Shown here: positions 1 to 11,586 of the stretch, in pieces | How positions within the stretch are numbered: the stretch's first letter is position 1 | How the letters are laid out: the number at the start of each line of letters is the position of its first letter | Assembly: GCA_012976225.1 (NCBI GenBank) | Contig: JAAVVG010000004.1 | Coordinates: forward strand, 992,001-1,056,000 | DNA from: Golubevia sp. BC0850 | Taxonomy: Eukaryota; Basidiomycota; Exobasidiomycetes; Golubeviales; Golubeviaceae | Length of the DNA stretch: 64,000 nt | Reading direction: 5' to 3' | The notes under the pieces: model-generated | Databases searched by the model: none | Told to the model about the DNA's origin: nothing | What the model saw: the letters and a program-made list of their open reading frames with translations, nothing else | Translations under genes and position numbers: made by a program

Positions 1-694
1 AATGCCAATCAACAGCGGACAATTCTTTCTTCAAGCTCGGTGCACAGCGTCCAGAAATTCTACAGAATTCTTGAATACCTCTTCTTTGTTGGTACTCTTT
101 ACTCACTGTAGACACAGAACTACAGACCACTAAGAGTAGGAACCCAAAGGCAAAAATCACCCGAGGGCATTCCCGAGAACTCACCTTGAATTACCACGTT
201 CCGTAGGCGAACTTTCCAAGGGGTGAGCCGCCGTACCGCCTGCGTTCAGAATCTTGAGGCAAAATAGAGTTTTCGGTACACACAAGAAACGAAAGAGAAA
301 AGCTGCAAGGGGTCTGTTAATCTCTATCTCCAATTGCATTCAAGGGGCCGGGGTGCTCCATGACAATGCATGTGCGACTGTCTCTGTCAGGATGGCTTCT
401 CTCTTCTTTTGAAGAGGACAACCTTATCATGAAACGATGTACCATCACAAGGGGCTACTATGCATTTGGAGCCTTCAGGCTTCAGGAGCCCTCTATCTCT
501 GACACATCTGATGACCAGCTTTCGGAAAGAGGTTCCATCTGCTCGAAAGATTCCCTGGCAAGGGATGACGGAGAGGGTATAAAAGAAGGCTTTTTCAGAC
601 TCATTTCTATACTGCCATCCCATTTCCTCGCTCTTCTCTCAGCTCCCATCTCTCTCAATCTTCTCAACCTTTCTTCTTCTTCTTCTACTACAAC
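1..694. other. intergenic, left edge
   Basis: No coding exon could be supported on either strand. Short overlapping open frames between 360 and 785 lack splice-consistent extensions or recognisable motifs. The right part holds the promoter of the small secreted protein gene, with a TATA element and a CT-rich leader just before its start codon. Confidence 0.5.
578..584 (+). promoter_or_regulatory. TATA box of the small secreted protein gene
   Basis: TATAAAA lies 117 nt upstream of the start codon at 695 and is followed by a CT-rich leader. Both position and sequence suit a fungal core promoter for a strongly expressed or inducible secreted protein. Confidence 0.55.
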
Positions 695-1519
695 ATGGTC
701 GCCATCAAATCTCTCCTTTCACTCGCCTTTCTGGCCTTTGTCGCTTCTGCTCCTACTCCGAAACAAGATACTGATGAAACCTTAGGTCAGTCGGAATGAA
801 GTCGCCTCCCGCTCTGAAGCTGTCAAATGGCCATTTGCAATCTGCGTCGCCACGAACTCACCCACAACCTATTGCACCGCTCACTCTCCACCTCCAGACG
901 CTCGTTCCTACGGAAGATTCAAGTACTCTCTTCACTCATCAAAGACCGACACTCACTTAGGATCTTGTTCAAGTAAGTTCGACGAAAGCTGGTGACGCTG
1001 GTGTCGGAGCTGAGCTAACACCTTCCATTCTGTTCTTTTTGCTCGGTAGTCCACGTCAGACCAGGTACTGATCCAACTCCCTCCTATCCAACTGAGTGAG
1101 TCATTAGAGTTTATCAGAATCTTCTAGGAAGGGGGGGCTGATGTTACAGAAGCGAAGATAGTGTTGACACCCTCCCCGCTTTTCTGTCTGCACTTTGGTC
1201 CCTTCTTCTTCTGCAGCGTTTCCTACGAGTGTAATGTCAAGACTCGGCTCTGTAAGGCCAATGGTCCAGGAGCTAAGACCGGTGAGCAGATCTTCAAAGC
1301 TTCTTCCTTTTCGGGTCAAAAAGATATCACTAAAGCGTTTGCTGATCTACCCCTCCCCATGCCCCTCTCTTCTCCTTTGGCTGGTTCTTTCTCATTCCGC
1401 CCTCCTCCCTCTTCTCTCGCTGTGTCTTTCTTCTTCGTTCTCTCTCAGCCTTCCGCCACAGCTGCCGCTGGAGCGCCACCGGAAGCCCTTCCTACTATCT
1501 CAAAGATGGGTTTAACTAA
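695..1519 (+). CDS. small secreted cysteine-rich protein
   Basis: Five exons (695-785, 820-972, 1050-1095, 1217-1281, 1449-1519) join into 141 residues. The N-terminus is a clear signal peptide: a Lys, then a Leu/Ala/Phe core, then an Ala-Ser-Ala cleavage region near residue 19. The mature part has six cysteines at about 39, 49, 80, 102, 109 and 124, an even number that fits three disulfides. Introns 2-4 have good GTAAG/GTGAG donors. Intron 1 (786-819) is only 34 nt and begins GTCAGT; without it the frame stops at once. No family was recognised. Such proteins in fungi include effectors, toxins and cell-wall proteins, but nothing here chooses among them. Confidence 0.72.
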
Positions 1520-2468
1520 ATCTTTGACAACCAGCCATTGATTCTTGCTTTCTTTGAGAGGGCATGTAGAGATGTTCACTTCGATTACCCGACGAAACTT
1601 CTCTGTGGTTCATCTCTTCCCTTTCCGACTTCGTTTCATTCTCTCTCGCTGTTTCGTTCACACGTGTTCAGCATTTCACATCTCACCTATGTGAAATCCT
1701 CGACCAGTCTTTCCTTATCTTTATTGCTTATTCCGTAACACGTTGTTTCATTCGTTCCAAACCTTTGATGATTCTGACTTGATGTGAGTGCTCTCTCGTC
1801 AGTTGACACACTCACATTAATCGCAAGGCAAGTACTCGTACATTAAGACTGAATCCGAGGATCTCAAGCCTTAATCCAATACTCAGTATTCAGTAGATCC
1901 GTGTCGACTCGAAGAGACCGAAACGTCTTGAAAGCAGGACCTAATCCCACAAAATTTTGGTAGTTTAGGTCCCGAATTATCTAGTAGCCCTCCCAGCCTC
2001 TCGTGAAGAACCACGCCGTTTCTCTGCGAACTATCAAAATGAGGCAGTAGAGCTGGGCCCACTTTTCTGAAGTCGACATTTCGCTCACTGGGTGGCAAAA
2101 AGGAAGAGGCGGCGTGTTCGACTTGCCTACCTGAGCACCTGAGAACCTGAATGCCTTCTACTCTCTTTGCCAAAATCATTTCCATGTTGTTCTCAGTCCC
2201 CAAAGTCAATGAAAAGATCCGCAGAGGAGACATGTAAGGAAGAATGAATGAAATTTGGGGCTCCCAAACTTGCACGCAGAGAGGTCCGTGAAAACAGAAG
2301 GTGGAGCAAACTATCGCAACTTGAACCAACCATTCTTTCTGCAATTCAATGAAGTTCTGACTCTACAAGCCTACTCTAACAACTCTTCATAATCTAATCA
2401 ACTCTTAAACTAATACAATATAATCATCTTCAACTCAATAAACACAAGATTAATAGAAGCGGAAGAGA
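1520..2468. other. intergenic
   Basis: Contains the 3' region of the secreted protein gene and the 5' region of the NTF2-like gene. A 153-codon minus-strand frame at 1883-2344 has no recognisable motif and no splice partners, so it is not called. Nothing else is seen. Confidence 0.5.
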
Positions 2469-5220
2469 ATGAGCAGCAATATTCACTTTCCCTCCAACAA
2501 TAGCACATCTTCAACTCCAGTGCATCATCCAAGACAACCTGGTCCACATTCAGATTCGTATTTTGGTCACAACTCAAATTCACACTCTCAGCAATCATCT
2601 CATTCCTCTCACTCATCTCATCATCCTCACTTTGCTCCTCTCTCTCATACTCCAACCAAAGGTCACTCTCGTTCGACCTCCAATACATCTTCCTTCACTC
2701 CAACTCAACAAGCTAATCCTTCTGCTAGATCAAGTATGGATCTTCACCCTTCCATCAACCCCGAGCCTGCCTCTTCCTCTGCTCTCACGGCATCAGCAAC
2801 AACTCCAACCACCTCAAACCTAAGAAATCATCCAGGTTCTATCAACATCTCAAATGACTATCCTCATCCTGATATGGAAGGTCCAAATGATCATGCTCAA
2901 CAGCATGAAGATCATCAGAACATCGAATTCAATCCTGGCCCTCCAAGTCCAAGCACTTTGACCGACACCATCCTCGGTCTACACTCCACTCTCTATGGAG
3001 GAAAGAGGAGTGCAGCCCAAGTTGAGGAGATGGTTGATAGGTATTATGAATCTGATGCAGGTGAGTTCACAGATGAGAAAGGAATGGATTAGGTTGAAGG
3101 AGAAAGTGGAAGATAGCTGCTACTCAACTGGACCCTATCAGAACCGGCCTGAGAGGCGTAGAGCCGTAGATGTTCAAACATTCATTCTTTTCTAACTCTT
3201 GACCCCTCCCATTCTCAGTGTTCTTGAATCCACTACTGGCAGCTCACGGAAGGGCTCAGATCGCCAACCAATTCATCATGGCCTTTGCTCTCCCAGGCAT
3301 GGACGTAACTTCAGAATTGAGAGACGTTATCTGCTCGGATTTCGAGTTCGGTAAGTTGATGATGACCTCGGAATCGATACATAGATGGATCAACTGCTCA
3401 TTTCTTTCTCTTCGGATTGAGTCTCTGATCTTTGTTTCCCTTCTCTCCCTCCAGATGGAACTCGAGCTGGAATCATCGATCAGACTATCACAGTGACCTT
3501 CCTTCCAACTCTCTTCGGATCCTCTACATCTTCCTCAGAACCTTCTGGAGGAGGTTATCAAGCCGAATACGGACCTCATCATGGATACGACGCCTCTGAA
3601 TATGGTCCCCCTTTCGCAGATGGAAGCTCTACTCCAGGTTACGCTCTTCAATCTGGAATTCCTCTCCATGGACCAACGACTCCTCATCCCTTCGCCAACT
3701 ACTCAAGCTCCTCATACCCATTCACTCATAGCTCAGCTCATACCCCAGCAGCTTCTGGATTCGCCAGACACGGAGGTCATCACGGAAGGATGAGTCAAGG
3801 ACACAGTCCAGTCACTCCTTTCAGCGTGTCTGGAATGTGGAACAACGCTCCAAGTTCAAGCAGACCTCATACCCCAGGCTGGTCTTCTACTATGAAGCCA
3901 CTCTCCAGCTCGACTGGTTTGCCTCCAAACGCAGTCGCTGGTGCTTCGGCTCAATTCGTCACTTCTGAAGAATCTGGAGGTGGGGCAGCTGCTGCTGGCG
4001 CTTCGGTGTCAGACGTCATGACCAGACCAGCTATTCCGGAAGATGCTCTGAAACCTCATTGGTCAGCTGGAGGATTGGGAAGGAGAACTGTTCATGGTTT
4101 ACTTTGGTCGATCTTTCACCCGAGAGAGGTCTTGAAAGGTCTTTGCTCTATCAAACTTCATCTCATGAGTCGGTTAGAATTCAATGATGCTGGATTGATT
4201 GTCAGACATGAGGATATGTGGGGATTGAGAGAGGCTATTGAGGGAATCGTGCCTTTCGCTTCGACAGGTGAGTTTCAAAAAGTCCGACCGGCTTTAACAA
4301 AAGTCTTTTTATTGCTTTCGCTTTCACTTTGCTGATCCAAGATGCTTTTCCTTCCAATCAGTGTATGCCATCGAACGCCGAGTCGCAGGTCTTCTAGTTC
4401 ATTGGACGATAGGAAAAGGATTCGCTCTATCAGCAGCTTTGCTTCGAAAAGCCTTACCAGGTCCAAATGCTACTCAAGCTGAGAAATCAGCTTACGCTAT
4501 CGCTCAACACGAGCACGAGCAGCAGATGCTTGGAATGGATCAACAGGCTTTGGAGAATGGAAATCATATTCACGAGCAGTATCATTCCAAGCAGCAGCAG
4601 AGAGCTGGAGAGGCTGCTAGAGCTCTTCTCAGTCACAGGCCTCCAATTCCGAATGCTGCCGGTTGGCAGGAAGGCGTGAGTTAAGAAAATGCCCAGTTTT
4701 GAGCCAATTTTATTCACCCTGTGTTTTCTCTCTCTCTTTTTCTACCTCCCTTTCTTCCCTGTCTCAGTATCAAACCATCTCTCGATCTCGAGCTCCTTCT
4801 CCAACTCGTTATCGTTGGTCGACAGCGAGTTCTAATGCTGGAGGAACTTCGACAGGCCGTCGATCTCGAACTCATTCCATTGGATGTCCTCCTTACTCTC
4901 GAACCGTGTCCTCTGACAATCTAGTCAATTATGGACAGTCTCATCCTCACAATACCTCTCATGCTCTAGGGAGTCACTCAGGGAATCAAGCTTCAGCTTC
5001 AATGAGCGCTCTACCTCTCTCTGCCAATGGCCCACCTTCTGGAATCGGAATCGGAGCTGGAGGATCCTCTGCTACTGAATCTCTTCCTCCTGATGCTGGA
5101 GCCAAGTACAGGAGAAAGGCTAAGGATGAAAGAGATAGACATTCAGCCGAATTCGATCAAGGATTGAGCTTGAACTTAGGAGGTGAAGATCGAGGTAGAG
5201 CTCCTGATAGAGACTATTAG
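2469..5220 (+). CDS. NTF2-like (SigF/SnoaL-type) domain protein
   Basis: Five exons (2469-3060, 3219-3350, 3455-4267, 4362-4675, 4768-5220) give 767 residues. The first ~155 residues are Ser/His/Pro-rich and probably disordered. Exons 1-3 then encode a conserved block with a tyrosine pair (RYYESDA) and FLNPLLAAHGRAQIANQF, which resembles the start of the NTF2-like cone fold. A long Ser/Gly/His-rich insert follows, then a second conserved block (HLMSRLEFNDAG, RHEDMWGL, VHWTIGKGFALS). This two-part pattern matches fungal proteins called SigF-like NTF2-like; I recognise the pattern, not a function. The C-terminus is low complexity with Arg/Ser motifs. No catalytic residues can be assigned. Confidence 0.68.
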
Positions 5221-6415
5221 AGTTTTCCAACAGCAAGCATTCTCAGGTACATCAAGCAAATCAATTCGGATCAAAAAACCTCCGATCTGTCATAGAACGA
5301 TGCTACTAGAACTAGAGACGATCTTCTTAACTTCACGCAGTCGTCTTCTCTCACCCAGCCCGATCCTCCTCCACGCCAGCTTCGCCACATCTTCAAGTCA
5401 ACATTATACCAAACCAGTACAAATCGCCTTTCGTCCCTCTCTCTCCCTTGATGACACTTCCTTCTTCATACTCAGTTCTCTGGCTGAGGCCGTCTTCTCT
5501 CTCTCTCTCTCGCACTTCTCTCGGACCTTCAATTTCTATTATTAATTATCGAAGACAACTCTACTCTGTTCTATAGTCTTTGCTCTCCTCTTTTCTCCCT
5601 TCCGTTTTCGTAATGTTCTTTCAACCTGTACCTAATTTTTCTCTCCCTCCAACATATCAGTGTATGTATTTTCCTTCGTTTTCTTGTTCGCATAGCATTC
5701 AATATCAAACCTGTTTTCCACCTAGCGCTTTTGTACCTTGGAGAAGGAGTTGAACAACACTCTTCTGACAAACACCCCTTTGTTGTGTAGTCAAACTTTT
5801 CGCTTGCACAGAATTGGTGCACACGTTCCTTCGAATGCATTTCCGTACTACATAAATAACCCCACGATATTTACGCAGTCTACATTTCCCTACACAATCA
5901 CAGCAGGTGGAAGGAGAGTTGAGGTAGATTCCAATCATTTCTGACGTGGATGACGAGTTGCGAGCTAGTATATGTAGGCCCAACTTGGCTGTTGGACCTG
6001 GCTGCGATGGCGAAAGCCAAGTGGAAGCTGTCAAAATAGAGCTAAAAATAAGCAATTTGACTGCATTTCGTGTTGGAGGACAATCAGACAAAAGAACAGG
6101 ATCAACCGAGTGTGCTTTCTCGCGCTTTCCCTCTCCCCTTCTTCGTCTCCCCCCTTGTCCCACCAACCCACACAACAAAATACAACCACTCTCTTTCGTT
6201 TCTGCTTCTCCTCTTGGAAAAAAAAGAGCTGTGCTCTCAAATTAAAAAAAAAGTGCTGGACACATTCTTTTCCTTCACTTTCATTTCTTCAAAAACACAA
6301 GTACTGGCTGCCCACCCCTTCCCTTTTCCAAAACAAGATTTCAATCAGGAGCAGGCACTCCCACTCTTCTTTTCCAATACTTCTATTAACTCACAAGGAA
6401 CTGGCATCCAGACAA
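5221..6415. other. intergenic with CT-rich tracts
   Basis: Holds a probable 3' UTR, a short CT microsatellite near 5500 and the leader of the chitinase-like gene. Several overlapping open frames at 5571-6245 on both strands have no conserved motif and look incidental. Confidence 0.45.
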
Positions 6416-9033
6416 ATGCATCAGACGAAGAATCAGAAGGAGAACCAGAATCAGCAGCAAAGTCAGAGAAAGGGGGTAAGGAATTGGACTCCACAAAGTC
6501 TACTACCATTCCTCCTTTTGGTTTTAACAGTGTGCTCTACCAGTTCACTAGCCTTACCAAGTAGGAATGATAATGTAGTAGGGAACAATAACATTTGGGG
6601 AGGAATGAACGTTAACGGTCGAGGACATCAAGCTCACTTCAGGTCGCCTTTGTTGGAAGAACAACACCAGCAAGACTCAATTTCCTCCTCTTCTCATCCA
6701 CCGATAAAGAGATCTTTCATTTCAAATCTATTCAAAAAAAGAGATGAATTACCTCGAGATTTGCAGTACTCAAGTCATCCTCTCTCAAAGAGGAGACAAT
6801 CCGTTAGCCCATCCAAATTCGGTAGCTCATGGTCTTCCAAATCAAGAAGGAATAGAACCAGCTCTTTCCCTGCTAAACATAATAGACACCAATTTCCTTT
6901 TATGATCAAGAAAGACACTTCTTCATCCTCATCATCAATGACGGACACCAAAAACAGCACCTGCAAAGCTAAAACATTGAAATCCTCAAACTCCACCTCT
7001 TCAAGCTCTGCTACTCCTTCCTCTACTTCCTCATCTTCTTCTTCTGCCCCCAAGAGCACAAATGGATCAGAGCTCAATTCAGGTAGTGGAAGTAGTGGGA
7101 ACCATGGAGGTAGTGGTAATAGTAAGAATGGGAATGGAATGATCATGGCAGGATACTGGCCAGAGGTGAGTTTAAAGATTTGAAGGAGGCAGGCAGGGCT
7201 GAATTTGCTAGTGAAACAATGGAGACCTCCTTGGGGCTCTTGTTTGAGCTGATAGAGTAATGGCAACAGGCTGGCTTAGTGATCTGAGAAAGGAGGTCTA
7301 TCTATTTCCCTTCTTTGGCCTGTAACCCCCCCCCCCCCATCGTCTCGTCTTATTCACTTCCAATTTCTTCTCCTTCTTATGATTTTAGTGGGCTATCGGA
7401 ACTCTCGCGCCGGAAGATATAGATTTCACCAAGTTCGATTTCATCGACTATGGTGAGTATCAGTTACCCCTTCCAACTCTTCTATTGGCTCTGCCTTCTT
7501 CGCTTTAGATGATTGTATCACCTTCGGATCTGAGGATCTCACGTTACCAATTCTTCTTCGCCCCTCTCCGTCTTCAGCTTTCGTGATACCATCTTCGTCC
7601 TACGATCTCTCCTTCTCGGATCCATCTTCTTCACCTGCGATTCTTAAACGTTTGGTCAAAGCTGCTCACGCCGGAAAGAGTAAAGTCGTGATTTCGATTG
7701 GTGGTTGGGGTGGAGGAGAATACTTCTCGCCTGCTGTGGGGGACGCCTCCAGCAGAAAGACCTTCATCAACAACATCGTTGCCTTTCACAAGAAGTACAA
7801 TTTGGACGGAATCGATATCGATTGGGAATGTGAGTGAACCTTTACGTTTTTGATAGTCGTTCAGGGATTCTCCTTAGGTTGATAAACCTTTCTAACTCGT
7901 CTTTTCCGGATCCATCTTTCTCTCTCTCAGATCCAAACTCTAACGCTGCCGGAAACTCCAAGACTTCTCCTTCGGATGCTGCCAACTTCCAGACTTTCTT
8001 AGGAGAGCTTCGTACTGCCCTACCCTCTGGAGCTCTTTTGACTGCTGCCGTTTCCCATCTTCCTTTCATTGGATCTGATGGATCGCCAGTTGGAAGCGTC
8101 GCCAAAGCTGCCGAAGCCCTTGACTACATCTTGATCATGAACTACGATGTCTGGGGAAGTGGTGAGTAGACGCGTAAGCTGACCTCGTCCTTGTATCGAG
8201 CTCAGACGCTGATTCTCGTTCCCTCTTGCCTCGCCTTCTTCTCACAGCGGCCAAACCTGGTCCAAACGCTCCTTTGGCGGATCTCTGTGGTAACTCCACC
8301 CAACCAACCGCTTCTGCCGCTGCTGGTGTCAAGCAATGGTCTGCAGCGGGAATGCCACGTAGCAAGATTCTACTCGGAGTTCCTTCCTACGGATACGTCT
8401 CTAAGAGTTCGTCGACCCGTCTAAAAGGTAGATCTACTCCTGACACCGAGGTTCCTTCAAGTCACCCAGGGAGATTTGATCCTAGATTCAGTGCCGCCGC
8501 ATTCGAAACTATGAGAAAGCCTTCTTCCAATGGTGAAAAACGGTTGACTACCTCTCTCTTGTCTGGTACGAGTCAGAGTGTCAACAAGGGATACGTTTTG
8601 GCTTCGACTGGAGGAACTGCTATCAAGAGTGGAGATGGTTCAACAACTTCTGGTCAAATCCAATTCAATCAAATCGTTGCTCAAGGTGGTCTTAAATCAA
8701 GTGGTGGTAGCTTCAAGCAAGGAACCGGCTGGTATAAGAAATGGGAGTGAGTATCAAACCTCGAGCTCTGTTTGGGTCTGAGAACTTTCTTCAGACTCTC
8801 AACTGACTTTCACTTCCTTCCTTCCCACCTCTAGTGATTGCTCTGACACTCCTTTCTTGACCTCTGGAGATCAAGTCATCACTTACGACGATCCCGACTC
8901 GTTATACGATAAGGCTGCCTTCTCTGTTCTCTCTGGAATTGCAGGTGTCAACATGTTCTCGATCGATGGAGACACTAAAGATTGGACTTTGACCCAAAGT
9001 CTCATCAACGGTATGGCCGATAGCTTCAATTAG
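6416..9033 (+). CDS. secreted GH18 chitinase-like protein
   Basis: Six exons (6416-7165, 7389-7452, 7578-7829, 7931-8161, 8248-8746, 8835-9033) give 664 residues. The Met at 6416 is chosen because a hydrophobic signal segment (LLPFLLLVLTVCSTSSLA) lies about 30 residues later; the open frame runs further upstream but is leader-like. Residues ~50-245 are Ser/Asn-rich with dibasic sites (FKKR, SKRR) that could be Kex2 cleavage points. The GH18 barrel follows: YWPEWAIGTL, SIGGWGGG, then LDGIDIDWE with the catalytic Glu of DxxDxDxE, MNYDVWG and late-barrel GVPSYGY. It probably hydrolyses chitin or a related beta-1,4-GlcNAc polymer outside the cell. No chitin-binding module is visible. Intron 1 holds a run of 13 C. 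Confidence 0.88.
7326..7338 (+). repeat. poly-C tract in intron 1 of the GH18 gene
   Basis: Thirteen consecutive C lie inside intron 7166-7388. Simple slippage-prone sequence; no function inferred. Confidence 0.85.
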
Positions 9034-9523
9034 TCAGAATTGGAAATAAAGTGAGGTTTTGGGGTACCTCGCTTCATCTTCCATTTCTCTGTTGGAATCT
9101 TCTTTGGACGAACCGGACGTATGTGTCTCATCACCATCATCATAGAGCTTCACTGCATCACTTTCTCTTTAATTCTCTGTCTCAGTCACTCTTGTCATCT
9201 CTCTCTAATTTTCTTTCTCCTGTAGTATTGTCTCTTTGTTTTGTTTGGACTTTCCTTTGCACTCTTTTGGAATTTGATCTTTCACTTCCACTTCATTGGT
9301 TAATTTTTGTTCTTTTCATTGTTGACGCAAAACTGAAGGTCGTCTTTTCGAAGATCGTTGATCGATGCGAGAGATTGGAATCGAATTAAAGAGGCAAGGT
9401 TGCAAAGTCTAATGTGGGCAACAAAAATAAATGCATAGAGGGAGAAATAGAGAGTGAGAGGAGGGCGAGATTAAGTAAAAACATGGTCGGAGAAGGGACA
9501 AAACAATGAATGAGTTCAAGCGA
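9034..9523. other. convergent intergenic space
   Basis: Lies between the 3' ends of the GH18 gene (plus) and the alpha/beta hydrolase gene (minus). The 112-codon plus-strand frame here is CT-rich with no motif and is taken as 3' UTR. Nothing else is seen. Confidence 0.5.
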
Positions 9524-11086
9524 TTAAGGGCTGTTGGCGACGATGAAGCTCATGACTTGTTCGTAAGCGTCAGCAGCAGCGTAGTGGGGAGAAATTCCAT
9601 GTCCACAGTTAGGCTGTCAGATCAGAAAAGAGACGGAAAAGTCAGAAAAGTGAAGAACGGAAGCTCTAGTCTAATGACGAGGGGTCTGTTACTCACGACG
9701 ACGGAAGAAGTGAAGTTTGAGCTCGCTGGGTAAAGAGCTTGAACTTCAGCTGGGATAGTTGAACCGTTTGTGCCCATGTAACAGTTGGAGTTACAGAAAG
9801 GTAGATCCTGAGCTCCATTGATCACGAACACAGAACCATTGAATGCGGGGGCAGGACCAGCGGCAGTAGCTTGCGTGAAAAAGGCACCGAGAGTGACAGC
9901 AGCTTCGGTACTGAAAGCCAAGTCCAGAGCCTTCTCTGAGAACGTGTTGAAGATTGGAGATAAGAATTGGGTGATTAAAGCACCTTTTGATCCAGTCGCA
10001 ATCCAAGAAGACGGCTTGGTAGAAAGTCCTTGAACAGATGAAAGGGAATTTGCGATCTGGTAGTCGGCTCCTGGGACGAAAGTCGAAACACCAGCGCTCG
10101 AACTTGAGAAACCGGTCAAGACTACAGATTTGAAGAGAGAAGGAGTTCTGGAAGTAGCGGCCTGGATTTGGATACTTCCGTAGGCTGTTGTGCGAGAGGG
10201 GGGTTGGTGTCAGTGACGACTTCCCGAGAACTCATCTGCGATTCTATGCACACTCACAGTGACCAACACCCACTACGTCAGTCCATTGCTTGTTTCCGAC
10301 TACTGTGGAGTTCTTGATTTGACTGACAATGTCAGTCAAGACGGAGATCTCTGTGTTGACCTGCGTCTCGTCGATTCCATTTTCTGGAGTTTCAGACTTT
10401 CCACATCCCAAACGATCGTAAGTAAAGATTGGGTATCCGTAAGAATTGGCGTGCTTGACGAAAGAGTACTCGTCACTGTGACAAAGAGATTGAGAAACAG
10501 AGGTTGATTAGAAGAGTCTCGGATCGGGGAGAAAGGGACTCTCCCTCTCGTCTCCATCTTCAATCTGAAGCACTCACCCAGCGCTAAAGTCCCAGTACGA
10601 TTGGTCAAATCCGATTCCATGTACGGCTACTAAAAGATTATCATTGCTACCTTGCTTTGGAGAGCAGAACTTTCCAGCGATCTTGTAATCCTTGGTGTTG
10701 TGGATCATAGTGCCGTTCATGTGAGCTGCAGTGTAGTTGGATTGGAACTGAAGGAATTGGAAGATGGTCTGTGACAGATAAGTTTGGTTAAGAGAGGTCT
10801 GAGGGATATCTTGGAAAGCTATGTTGGACGAGTTGGCGTGAGCCGTGATTTCTAGATCTTGACAATTTGAGTTATCCAAGCCAAAAGGACCACTTTGGTT
10901 GGAAGGCATTAATCCTTGAGCATTGAGAGCGCTTAAAATTGGTTCTGTTGAGTTGGTTGAGTTGGAGGCTGGGACGACAGATTGAGATGTGGATGTTGAA
11001 GCAGCAGAGGTTGAAGTTGAAGTTGGTGCAGAAGCTACGAGGCTTGCTACTGAAAGAAGGCTTAGAGTTGAAAGGATTTGAATCAT
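9524..11086 (-). CDS. secreted alpha/beta hydrolase
   Basis: Four exons (10578-11086, 10258-10475, 9697-10184, 9524-9613) give 434 residues. A signal peptide (hydrophobic LSTLSLLSVASLVASA) is followed by a Ser/Thr stretch. The core shows VAVHGIGFDQSYWDFS, an oxyanion-hole style HG motif, then TYDRLGCGKS. The nucleophile elbow GHSYGS has its Ser codon split across intron 2, and the catalytic His is in NCGHGIS near the C-terminus. This is a complete Ser/His hydrolase of the AB hydrolase-1 type, secreted, with several potential N-glycosylation sites. The substrate cannot be read from sequence; a carboxylic ester (esterase/lipase-like role) is likely. It converges on the GH18 gene. Confidence 0.84.
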
Positions 11087-11586
11087 GTTGGTTCAAATGG
11101 TAAGGAAGTAAGGGATACGGGGGAAAGAAGAGAAAAGAAAGTTTGACCTTGCTTATGAAGGGAGTTCAGCTCCACTGACCACTAGTCTAGATTGGGTGGG
11201 AAAATTGACGGAACTGCAAACTCTCCCACGTTCTGGTCTTTTCAGAGTTCTCTGCCGTTGATTAAATGAAATCTACGATCTCCCGCCGATTCGGAAATGG
11301 ATTAGGGCATCATCATCATTCAACAACGGTAGAAACGTCCGCCTCCACCCGCCACTCGCTCTCTTCATTCTTCACTGGCCTTTCCGTTCACCGTCTCATG
11401 TGGACTTTTTCAACTCGCGTGAAACATTTCAGACGGAAATCTCTCAGAACTTCGAGAGACAGCGTTTGAAGAAGATTGAAGTTCCAGTCAACGTTAGCAT
11501 TGAAAGAGCAAAGGCAAGGGTTATTTTTTTCAGTCTTTTCAATTGTATACAGGTGATTTCATCTCTTTCTTTCCAAACCACCACGC
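11087..11586. other. intergenic
   Basis: Upstream region of the alpha/beta hydrolase and 3' flank of the cyclophilin gene. Short plus-strand frames at 11266-11672 overlap the cyclophilin 3' end and are not supported. Confidence 0.45.

Noticed and set aside
1883-2344. 153-codon minus-strand frame
   Set aside because: No recognisable domain, no leader or splice signals, and lies in a normal promoter interval.
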